The notes below the pieces were generated by a model. That model was not told the origin of the DNA. It worked only from the letters and a program-made list of their open reading frames with translations, and did no database searches. A stretch of DNA of 21,286 nt from Ectocarpus siliculosus (taxonomy: Eukaryota; Sar; Phaeophyceae; Ectocarpales; Ectocarpaceae): assembly GCA_000310025.1 (NCBI GenBank), contig FN649737.1, positions 330,114 to 351,399 of the forward strand. The letters are read 5' to 3'. Both the position numbers and the translations under genes were made by a program. Shown piece by piece: positions 1 through 8,432 of the stretch (position 1 is the first letter of the stretch; each line of letters opens with the position of its first letter).

Positions 1-149
1 TCCAAAAGCCCACGCCGCATTCCCGGATTATCGGGGGCTGTTGTCGCCCCTTCGCTGTCATGCCGGTGATCAGGGCGAAGTCCCCGAGGCTTATGTGCCC
101 GCGGGGGCTGGCCCATCATTCCTCGGGCTTCTCCCCCCAGGGGGGTCCT

Positions 150-174
150 GGGGGGGGGGCGACGTCCCCCCCCC
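150..174. repeat. G10/C9 perfect hairpin preceded by C6-A-G6
   Basis: Ten G (150-159), the six-base spacer CGACGT and nine C (166-174) form an inverted repeat. Just upstream, CCCCCC-A-GGGGGG (133-145) forms another. Both can fold as very stable hairpins, and the G strand could form a quadruplex with other tracts nearby. Confidence 0.75.
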
Positions 175-290
175 GCTCGCTATCCCTGGGTGGGGCGCCC
201 CTTCTTTAATAGCTCCCCGTTTCCCGCCCGGAGGACCCAGGCCAAACCAAAGGGGGACCCGTGCACAGCGCCCCGTTTGTGGTATGGGGA

Positions 291-312
291 GGGGGGGGGG
301 GGGGGGGGGGGG
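291..312 (+). repeat. homopolymer G22 tract
   Basis: An uninterrupted run of 22 G on the plus strand, preceded by GGGGA. Length is likely to vary between individuals and between sequencing technologies. Confidence 0.9.
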
Positions 313-975
313 TGCGGACAGGAGGGTTTCGGTTGCTGGCGTTGTTTTTGCTGTCGCTGTTGTTGCTGCTGTTGGCTTCACCCGAAAATGTCTCCTGCCC
401 TCTATCCAGCACCCTACGTTCTCTTCTAGTCAAGTCAAACAAACGAATCGCCGTCCGTCCTGTACAATAGTCCTAAGGCAACATAGTGTACCTAGTTGGT
501 GCCTCAAAGTGAGGTTTCGCGTGGTGAGGACGAGAAGGTTGCTGAAAGATTAAACCGACGCTGATTCAAACGTTCCGCCGACTTACGCATCAGAGGTATC
601 GAGATGAGAAGAGGAGTCTGCAGCAGGAAAACACCAGGATAATCTGCTGTCGGTACGCAAGCAAGACCCGATTGTTACGCTCCGTAGCCCCTAACGCTGC
701 CGAGCTCCCTGCCCCTCGTGCCGTCACGGCTTTGTCGGCAGGGGTGGGGTCGATCTCTTCCCTCGAAAGGCAAGGGACGATGTTTGGCCACGTGGCCTAG
801 GCAAGACAGTTACACCGTTTTCATCCCCACTCCCCATCACTGTTATTGATGTCACTGAGCCCCCTGCCTGCTCTCCCAAGTTCTCCATTACTCTCTAACC
901 ACCGATACTTCAGAGTCGCGTTAAAGCTGTCGGCACCATCTACAAATGTAACGAAGAAAGTCCGTTACCGCGTAC

Positions 976-3236
976 CTTAGCGCCAATGTCCGCGATGTTG
1001 TTGTCGATGGCCCAGTGCTCGGTGATAGCGGCTCCAGTGGCGCCCCCCGCAACCCCGCACGCCGCCTTGAAGACCGAAGCGATGCAGATGAGACGCAAGA
1101 ACCTTCCGCCCTCTCGGAAAGCGGGCAGAGGCGCCAGCATCTCGAGGGCGAGCCCGATGTCGTTTGAGGTGTCCGCGAATAATCGCCAGGTCTATCGTCG
1201 TATGGTGAGTACACATGGTTTGTGCCAGAAGATCCAGGGCGGAGGGTGGGGTGAGCATTAACCAATGAGATCAACGACGGTGGTTTACGGTGCTTGCGGC
1301 GAGAGAACGCCTATCTGCACTCTCGTGCAGCAGTACATCGGTTTGAAGCTCAGCGGTACAGAACACCGTACGGGATGATTCTCGGAACTGTGCGGCGTAC
1401 TGGTTCTCCGCAAGCACAGCAGCACAAGTATTACCAAGTCGCAGCGTGAGAGTTCAAGAGCGAACACCAAAGGCAGCTATCTACCTTAATTGTCATTGAT
1501 GTTGCCATTGTCTTCACGTTAGAGACCGTTCCGATTTCTGCTCAGTACCTTCAAAACATCCCTACCGTTCCAAACGACGCCGACGCTTTGTGTGGTCACA
1601 CCCCTAAAAAACAAAGCATACTTTTCACTATATTTGTATGTGGTTTGTCACCTTGATATTGACGCCGAAGTTAGCTGACGCCACCGAGGTGAACAGGAGA
1701 CCCCCGATCATGCTGGCACCTGAACATCAATTGTGCGCCGAACGCGGCAGTAGTAGAGGCCACAGCCGGAGGGTTACTGCGGCAGGCTCAGTAGAGGTTT
1801 GATCTACATTTCGGAAGGAACGGCAGCGGCTGCCATTGTAACGCCAACACGAGTGGGAACACAATTCTACTGTGTGCTACTGTTTCTACTATTCACTACT
1901 GACACAGACACTCCCTTACTGATATGCTGCGGATTCTACTGCCGCTTCTCCTTTTTCCATACTATGGCTGCTACCTCTCATGCTGCTGCTGAATGCACCG
2001 AAATCACACGTGCCGGGCGTGACCAAGACAAAGGAATCACCAGTGCAGAAGGGTAGACGTTGCTCCTACTCGGGGAAAAGACAAGATCCAACACGGCAAG
2101 AAACACCATCAAAGCCGAAACTCACCGTCTCGTGCCATCCACTGTAGCGTGGCGGCTAGGGGCGTCGAGCCTGCCCGACCTACACCCATGCCCTCCAACA
2201 CCGCCTGTGTTGCTAGAACGCCCCGAAGGTGTGAGGACAGGTCCTGAGGAACGTCAGGGATTTGTCACCGAGGGGGGGGGGGGGGGGGGGCGTACCGACA
2301 AATCTGAGTCCAACACGATACCTGTGTGCACGTCCTGCGCCGCCACACTTGTTTCAGAGCTTGACTGTGCTTTTGTGCCATCACTAGGGTTAGCTGTGTG
2401 ACACAAACAAATCAGCGGTGTGTGACAGGAGTCATGCCCCACACACAGCTCGCACAGTGCAACAACCATGAAAATACAACGTGCCGTATAATACAACAAG
2501 GCACCAACGTGTAGAACGACATATGGCAGATGACATACAGTGAGACTAAATTGGGCGCGAAAACGGGGCTTGCCACCGACACCTCACATGGTATGCGTTA
2601 CAGCGATGTGTTTCGCCCACCTTCCAACAAGAATTGCTTACCGACAATATTTGCTTACGCCGGAGAGCAAGCACGGCCTAGGGGAGGCTTCCGAGCACAC
2701 ACTGAACAGCGGCCCTGACGTGCAAAATGGAGAGCCACACAAGACCACCGCTGCTGAACGTTGTACAGCCAATGTGCAATTTCGCCTACTACGGCCCCTA
2801 CACCTGCTACGATATTGACGTATACGCACACCTGGCACTGGAGGTAACACGTGCAAAACTACAATAGCGACAGCGAAACGAGTACCAGGTACAACGCGAT
2901 AGACCCGTGGGCACCCATCTCCCGCCCGCCGCCCCCGCCCTGTCGAAGCGAAGTCTTAGGACATAGTGCCTCCCACACATGCATATCCCACCTGAAGGAT
3001 GTCCCAGCAGCGGTACCTCACGTACTCCGGCCGCACCGATCCCGGGTACCCCGCCGGCAGAAAGGTGTTCATCAGGCCTCCGCGCACCGCCACCCCGGCC
3101 CTTGCCACGCACGCTCCCGCCGCCGCCGCTGCGGCTCTCGTCTCTCTAGCAACTTCTTTTGTCGCCTTTGGTCCGACATCGGTGCGAGCACGATGATTAC
3201 CGGCCAGGCGCGCCAGCAGGAAGGTGTGATTTGCTG
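976..3236 (-). CDS. RUS: RUS (root UV-B sensitive / DUF647) family protein, core exons, partial
   Basis: Four minus-strand exons join in phase: 3236-2992, 2243-2126, 1719-1652 and 1191-976. Donors are CAG|GTGGGA, G|GTGAGT, AAG|GTGACA and AAG|GTACGC; every acceptor ends in AG. Together they give about 215 residues that follow the RUS family order: FLPAGYPGSV and RYRCWDILQ; then SSHLRGVLATQAVLEGMGVG and AATLQWMARD; then GASMIGGLLFTS; then TWRLFADTSND, LEMLAP, GVAGGATGAA and DNNIADIGAK. The linker lengths match what I recall of human RUSF1 and plant RUS proteins. Known of the family: plant RUS1 and RUS2 act in UV-B sensing and auxin-related seedling development, and the biochemical activity is unknown. 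The first exon is open upstream to a stop at about 3250, so its acceptor (3237, or a few bases later) is approximate. The segment before FLP is Ala-rich. No exon for the expected continuation (a D/E-G-S-x-E-T type motif) was found in 1-975, so the C-terminus probably lies outside the window. Confidence 0.88.
2272..2290 (-). repeat. C19 tract inside the splice-acceptor region of a RUS intron
   Basis: A run of 19 G on the plus strand reads as C19 in the transcribed orientation of the RUS gene. It ends 27 nt before the acceptor AG at 2245-2244, within or next to the polypyrimidine tract of the intron that precedes the exon 2243-2126. Confidence 0.85.
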
Positions 3237-4393
3237 CTAGAAGTTAATGCTAGTTGTGGGACGCATGTAGGCTTGGTCTGCACGCTTGGGGATGAAGAAA
3301 AGGGCCCTCTTCGGGCAAAGGGGTCCCGATGGAAGGTGTACCGAGGAGGGACCATGTACGCCACGACAAGGCCTGCTTATGACAGGATGAAGCTGTCTGA
3401 AGGAGACGAGCTTCAGCATGGATGGTGTTGTGGATACACTACTGTCACAAAGCTGTTCAATGACGCTTGGAAAATAGGAGCCAAGCACGTGCACGTGCTT
3501 CCATAGACCCTCGGATTGATCTGTCGTTGGGGGACACATGCCTGTTTTTCTATCGCCAAGGTCTTTAGCGGGCTTCAATTCAATAATTCATGTAAACGTG
3601 CCACTACAAGCGTTGATTTTCTCATTGCGCGCTTGCAACTGCACTTGACTAGGTCATACGACTGTGCGCGTCAGTCAAACAGTCAAAAAATCATGCTTTA
3701 TTGGAAGCACGACGGACCAAAACACACGAAACAGGTGGTGACTTTCGAATATTTTTTCCCCACGCCCCCGCCACTATCACCACCCACGCTACTGTACCAC
3801 TTCAGGCCGATCTATATACACAACACAATCGAAAAACGTCCTGATCTACGTCAGGTCTCGTATCACCTCGACAAGGCCCGTTTTCAAGTCCCCGGCACAC
3901 CGTCGTACACCCTGCAGCACTCTTCGTGGCTCCGCGGAGGCGTTTGCGACGGCCGTGTTCTCCCGCGATGGTGGCGGTATTGTCGGCAGATGTGGTGGCG
4001 GTGATGGTGCTGTCGACGCCGGCAATTGCTGAGAGAACGAGGGGTTGAATGCGTCAGGGGCGCGGTGCACGGGTTGGAATAGTATCACAGAAACCAAGGA
4101 CGGTAACAGCACTCAGGCCCCTAGTCTCGACCGGTGTGCCAAAGCTGTAGACGATCCCGCCTTCGCTGCCGTTACATCGACCCCATCGGCGCAGAGCCTT
4201 CGCAAACAACGCAGTAGTAGAATCGGGTAGGCAAGTGAAACCAGCCAAAGCAACGGCAGTCATGCGCAAACCAGGTACCATATTATTCCTCCCTCCAACG
4301 CTGAACTGCTGTGTCGTCCAAACCAATCGACGATATGTTAACTGTAGCTACAAGTAGGCGAGGTAGAGGTCAACGGAAAGGTGAAACGTGAAC
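3237..4393 (-). other. presumed RUS intron with an 18-bp palindrome
   Basis: No conserved coding sequence was recognised, apart from the weak candidate exon at about 4060-3870. The stretch contains the perfect 18-bp palindrome AAGCACGTGCACGTGCTT at 3483-3500, which holds two CACGTG (G-box/E-box) cores. The predicted reading frames here show no family motif. Confidence 0.4.
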
Positions 4394-4943
4394 CTGTTTT
4401 TCGCACCGGCTCTTTTCGCTCAACAGCTAAACCAACTTCGAGGGTCCCGTCGGCAAGAACGCTGTAGCTGACCCTATCCTTGCTCCCGCCTGTTGCCGTT
4501 GAGCGCTCGGTCACGAGAGCAACCCCGCCAAAGGGTGTTCCTTCCTCCTCTGCCCCTGGCCAGGCCTCGCCCTCGCTGTCGGCGGCGCTGGCTCTGGTGG
4601 CAGTTGGAGTTTCCCGCTTCACTTTCTCTTCTTCCCCGCCGACGTGCAGAGCATCTCCCTCGTCACTCCCACCCCTCAGGCAGAAAACGCCACCCTTCTT
4701 GTGCCCCATTGTCGTCATTTCATTGGCGGTGGTGAAGGCGGCGATGGCGCACCGCTTCCGAACGCCCCTGCTGTACCCCGCCGGCAGCGGCGGGGAGAAG
4801 TTGCAGGAGGGCATCATGGAAGAACATGTCGTGGGACAGGAAGTGCCACTTTGTCCTTCGGCCAATGTGCGGCGGGGCGAGGAGAATGCAAGAACTCCAG
4901 TGCCGAGCCAGTTGTACGACGGCTGAGTCATGCTCACAAGCAT
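4394..4943 (-). CDS. possible 5' coding exon of the RUS-family gene
   Basis: A long minus-strand open frame starts at an ATG at 4943 and stays open for about 200 codons. A possible donor, ACAG|GTTCAC, at 4394/4393 ends in phase 1. That is the phase needed by the acceptor at 3237 of the first confident RUS exon, giving an intron of about 1.16 kb. The encoded segment is polar and low in conservation. It contains MGHKKGGVFCLRGG, an acidic Glu/Gly/Ala-rich middle and KDRVSYSVLADGTLEVGLAV near its end. RUS proteins do carry a variable N-terminal region before the FLPxGYP motif, and orientation and position fit. Against this, no recognisable family motif is present, and a 148-codon plus-strand frame (4480-4926) overlaps it. 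A second, shorter candidate exon (about 4060-3870, RRVLQGVRRCAGDLKTGLVE followed by GTGATA) could instead lie between the two. Treat this as a hypothesis. Confidence 0.38.
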
Positions 4944-5408
4944 CTAGAGAGGGCGGGAGAGAAAGAGGGCATGAAACGGATAGGCACAAGCAAAACGGCT
5001 CCGTAACACTACCACTTTACTCGGGACTGTCAGAGTGCGTCTGGGGAGTTCCGCCAAATCACATTCACTCCTACATTCTACCCACAACCGCGGGGTCCCG
5101 CCCTAACTCTCCGCACCGCCAGCCGCGGTACATGATGTAGTACAGCAGCGACACAAGCTCGCACCACAGCACGCACCAACCCACCAAGGGCGCCGAAGAC
5201 AACACGCACGAACCTGTTCCACAACAGTCCGAGGAGAAGGCGCAGGCTTTTGCGTGACACTTCGCTGCCAAGGCTTCTCGACGTCCTTGGAACTGTTGTA
5301 GCTTTTTGCTTCGCTGCCGCCCGAGAGTCTCCTGCCTGCACACAACACACGGAACCCTTCTTCTCCCCGTGCTTGAACAAAGAAAGCGAGTCGTGGCGCT
5401 TCGTGAGG
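4944..5408. promoter_or_regulatory. divergent intergenic region between RUS gene and ankyrin gene
   Basis: This 465-bp stretch separates the tentative minus-strand RUS start (4943) from the ankyrin ATG (5409). It must hold the ankyrin promoter and 5' UTR, and the RUS promoter if that exon is real. I see no clear TATA box or other named element. The ankyrin frame is open upstream of the ATG back to at least 5250, but without an in-frame ATG. Confidence 0.4.
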
Positions 5409-6875
5409 ATGCACATATTCCCCGAGCGCACGTCCCTAGACGGGCTGGGGAGCGAACTCTTCAAGCTTGTATCCTACGGGGCCTCGCGCGAGCAGTGGGC
5501 AGAATGGCTCAGGGTGGCGCTGGAACACGCCGCTTCCCGCGGCAATCTGAGCCTCGTCGAGAGGCTGCTCCGAGCAGGGGCGGACGCCGGTTCGGGATGG
5601 CGGGGCTGCCGCTGCCGTACCCTGCTCGATGCCGCTGCACTTGGTGGGAATGCTGACGTCATGTCTGCCTTGATTCGAGGAGGGGCAGGGGCGGATGTAA
5701 ACAAGGTAACGGTGTCGTCCCGGAGATCGGCGCTGTATACGGCGACGTGTTGTGGTCATGAAGCTGCTGCGAAACGGTTGATCCTCGCTGGATCAGACGT
5801 CAACTTTCGGGACCCCGTGGCAAAGTGCAGCGTTCTGAGCCAGGCCATTCAAGGCAGTCACACACAGTTCGTCGATGACCTGCTGATAGGTGGGGCCCGC
5901 CCAAACATCCGAGACGATTGCGGCATGGCCCCTCTCCAAGCGGCGGCTCTGTTTGCAGAAGAGGGCGTCGTCTCAGCTCTTCTTCTGGCGAAGGCAGACG
6001 TAAATGTAGGCCTTGGCAAGACGATGTACGAGACACCGCTGATGCTTGCTGTGAGACGGGGCCATCTAGCAATCGTAGAGACGCTGTTGGAGGCCGGGGC
6101 TGACTGCAGCCTTCGCCAATTGGAGGACTACTCGCCGCTTGACGTGGCCGCTGAGCAGGGGACACTCCCTGTCCTCGAAGCCATCCTGGGGCGGGGAGTT
6201 GACGTGGATGCCCAAGACCGTGCAGGTTGCACTGCCTTGCACACAGCTATCCTTTTTAGCGACCGGGCGGGGCCTGCGGTCCACATGCTAGTCAAAGCCA
6301 GGGCAGACACCGAGCTCAAGAGCGTCGGTGGCTGGACACCTCTTCATGCCGCCGCGGAACACCACCGGGTAAACTGCGTGGCAGCCCTGCTGCAGAACAA
6401 CGCGTCCGTCAGGAACCGATTCGACGCCACCGGAGACACACCGTTGCACAGGGCTTGTGTTGAACAGCGGGAGGGGCTGGCAGCTTCCATAGACCTGCTG
6501 TTGAGGTGGGGAGCGGACGAGACCGCGCGGAACAAACGTGGGCGTACCCCCCTCGACGTTCTCGGTGCGACCCGAACCGACAACCCTCATTGCTCGCCCG
6601 ACGAGGTGGACCGCGCTCGGCTGCTACTGGTTCGGGCCCCAACGGACAGGCGGTGGCGTCGCCGGGGCTGGCTGGTGGTTCTCCGATCACGCACCATCGT
6701 TGTTGCCCACAGATGCGCTAAGGGTGCGTCGGATAGCGGTTTGTCTCTGTGTCAAGCAAGACGCAATGGCAAGGGGGCCAGAATAGACGTTGCAGGGAAC
6801 TCGAGCGGTGTGGTGGAGTTGCTGACGGAACTGGAGCCGGAAGCCGTGTTTCGCTCTGTCTTAGGGTTTTTATGA
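5409..6875 (+). CDS. ankyrin-repeat protein, single exon, 488 aa
   Basis: The protein is soluble and made almost entirely of ankyrin repeats; these bind other proteins, and no enzymatic domain is visible. It opens with MHIFPERTSLDGLGSELFK and continues with LVSYGASREQWAEWLRVAL, an N-terminal block shared by many brown-algal ankyrin proteins as I recall them. Ten to eleven repeats follow at roughly residues 33-60, 70-97, 105-134, 139-168, 172-198, 206-235, 239-268, 272-303, 306-336, 340-372 and 376 on. Clear examples are ETPLMLAVRRGHLAIVETLL, WTPLHAAAEHHRVNCVAALL and DTPLHRAC. The C-terminal 100 residues are basic (DRRWRRRGW) and end in PEAVFRSVLGFL, which resembles the family's usual end, so the gene looks complete. 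The ATG at 5409 is the first in frame; longer readings need a TTG at 5250. It has no introns, unlike its neighbours. The partner and pathway are unknown. The GCRCRTLL stretch has Cys where relatives usually have Gly. Confidence 0.93.
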   Translation: MHIFPERTSLDGLGSELFKLVSYGASREQWAEWLRVALEHAASRGNLSLVERLLRAGADAGSGWRGCRCRTLLDAAALGGNADVMSALIRGGAGADVNKVTVSSRRSALYTATCCGHEAAAKRLILAGSDVNFRDPVAKCSVLSQAIQGSHTQFVDDLLIGGARPNIRDDCGMAPLQAAALFAEEGVVSALLLAKADVNVGLGKTMYETPLMLAVRRGHLAIVETLLEAGADCSLRQLEDYSPLDVAAEQGTLPVLEAILGRGVDVDAQDRAGCTALHTAILFSDRAGPAVHMLVKARADTELKSVGGWTPLHAAAEHHRVNCVAALLQNNASVRNRFDATGDTPLHRACVEQREGLAASIDLLLRWGADETARNKRGRTPLDVLGATRTDNPHCSPDEVDRARLLLVRAPTDRRWRRRGWLVVLRSRTIVVAHRCAKGASDSGLSLCQARRNGKGARIDVAGNSSGVVELLTELEPEAVFRSVLGFL

Positions 6876-8432
6876 ATGCAAGCTGGCGGCTGAAGCTCTA
6901 CACGCCCGGTACGTTTGGCAGGCTGTTCACTCATGTATTTTTTACTATCCCGACAACCTCCAGCTTCCAGCGGTTGTGGTTGTGTTTTATTTTGAGGCAC
7001 TTGTGGGTGATCCCCTATAGGTGAATCTCGCTGTATTTCTCATCGCGGAGTATGCGGTGGTGTACCTCCTTCTGCAGCATGGCAAGTCTTACCATGTGAT
7101 GACGTTGGAATGCTAGGTTTGTATTCGTTCCATCAACGATTTACATATATTTCAACGGCATGATGTCTACTGTAGGTTCGGTTCGCGCGAAGTTGAGCTG
7201 TGCGTCTCGCTTGTCTAAAGAAGCTTTACATAGATTTGTCACAAGAGAAGCCCGGGTTGCGGTTCGTATGACGGGCACGGTTTCGTTATTGTTGGTGTTT
7301 GCGGAGGTCATCTCTTTGGCATGGAGTGCCTTTGTCTTCCCTGTTCTGGTTTTGTCGATGGGGAACAGGTGAGGGCAACCGTGCCGTTGAAACTATGTCG
7401 GATTCGCCACCCCACGCGTTGTATACGCTTTGTGCCAAAGCTATCTTGTTTGATGTTTCACCTGTTGGATAGACACGAACCTCTGCAGCCGCGTAGGGTG
7501 AAAAAGTGTGTCCTTTCCCGTAATGGTACGGAAGGTTGTGCACGTTTGAAGCAGCTTGGCATGTCTTGCTATCTTCTATTCGCTATGCTGATGCGTGAGT
7601 TGTCGAGCAGATCAAGCTTTGGTATATTGCCGGTAGTGTTTGACCTCCTTTGGTGGTCTGCCCTCGAAAATCCGCCTTTGGGTGTTTGCGTCGGAGTAAA
7701 TGTGGAGATTCTTGGTCTGAAACACTTTCTCGGGACTCGAATCATGAAACAGAAGTAGCCTGGGAAAAGCCTGGTTCACCGGTGTTATTGCGGTTGGAAA
7801 ATATTCTCCACCGCTCCTAGAGCGTACCATCATGCGTCCATCGTCGAACGCGGTAATATTAGCGTGGGACCGGATGGTGCCATCGAGCGGAACAACAGCA
7901 GTGGTCAATAGTATCATCAAATGAGGCATCCCAACATGGAGTAGTCATGGGCGTCAGCAAGTCCATCCATGACAGTCCGGGTCGTCACACAGTACGATGT
8001 ACAGCGTTCATGTTCCATATCACCGTCAATGCATGTACACTCCAGACATGGTTGGATAGCGACTTTGCCTTGTTCATCAAAATCGGGCGAAAAAACGTTC
8101 AAAGGTTGGCAGGGGTATACTACCACGGTCATCCCTGGCTATCCTCGGTACAAACATCCGCCCCTTACAAAAAACAACTCGCAACGCCTGCAACCAAACA
8201 TCCGCGTGAAGCTACCTGTTAAGCAATACAAAAAATACATGGACACAGCATCATAGGTCCAAAATAGTCAGCATCAACAATTCCCAAGAAATGAAACCTA
8301 TCGTAGACTACCGAGGAGAGAACGCGCCGACGCCGTTACGGATGCTTCGAGCTGCACGCAGCCAACACACGAAAAAAACGACCCGTTGGGTCTGTCTCGA
8401 GCTCAAAACTACGGTCAAGGAAGAAAACAACG
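6876..8432. other. convergent intergenic region
   Basis: This 1.56-kb region lies between the 3' ends of the ankyrin gene and the V-ATPase D gene and should contain both 3' UTRs. It is less GC-rich than the ankyrin gene. The only notable frame is a 145-codon plus-strand ORF starting with ATG at 7321 and ending at 7758 (Cys/Leu-rich). It resembles no family I know and probably is not a gene. No RNA gene or repeat was recognised. Confidence 0.5.

Larger units (their letters stand above)
1..975. other. probable RUS intron or 3' region, GC-rich with homopolymer tracts
   Basis: No coding exon could be supported here on either strand. Downstream (leftward) of the RUS exon ending at 976, the expected family continuation is absent, so most of this stretch is read as intron. 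It holds a C6-A-G6 inverted pair (133-145), a G10-CGACGT-C9 hairpin (150-174) and a run of 22 G (291-312). The 170-residue plus-strand frame at 41-553 is rich in Gly, Pro and Arg because of these tracts and matches no family I know. Confidence 0.5.

Noticed and set aside
41-553. 170-codon plus-strand frame
   Set aside because: Its length comes from G-rich tracts coding Gly and Pro; there is no domain, and it lies in the presumed RUS intron.
940-1140. Short minus-strand frame read as a stand-alone small protein starting at Met
   Set aside because: It is the internal part of the RUS exon 1191-976; the Met is the LEMLAP residue, and the last codons run into the intron.
4480-4926. 148-codon plus-strand frame
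   Set aside because: It overlaps the tentative RUS exon on the other strand, has no recognisable motif and is biased by GC content. It is not excluded, only less supported.
5250-5408. N-terminal extension of the ankyrin protein from a TTG codon
   Set aside because: It has no ATG and no family similarity; the ATG at 5409 matches the usual start of this ankyrin family.
7321-7758. 145-codon plus-strand ORF beginning with ATG between the ankyrin and V-ATPase genes
   Set aside because: There is no recognisable family or splice context, and it lies in the convergent 3' region; probably chance.
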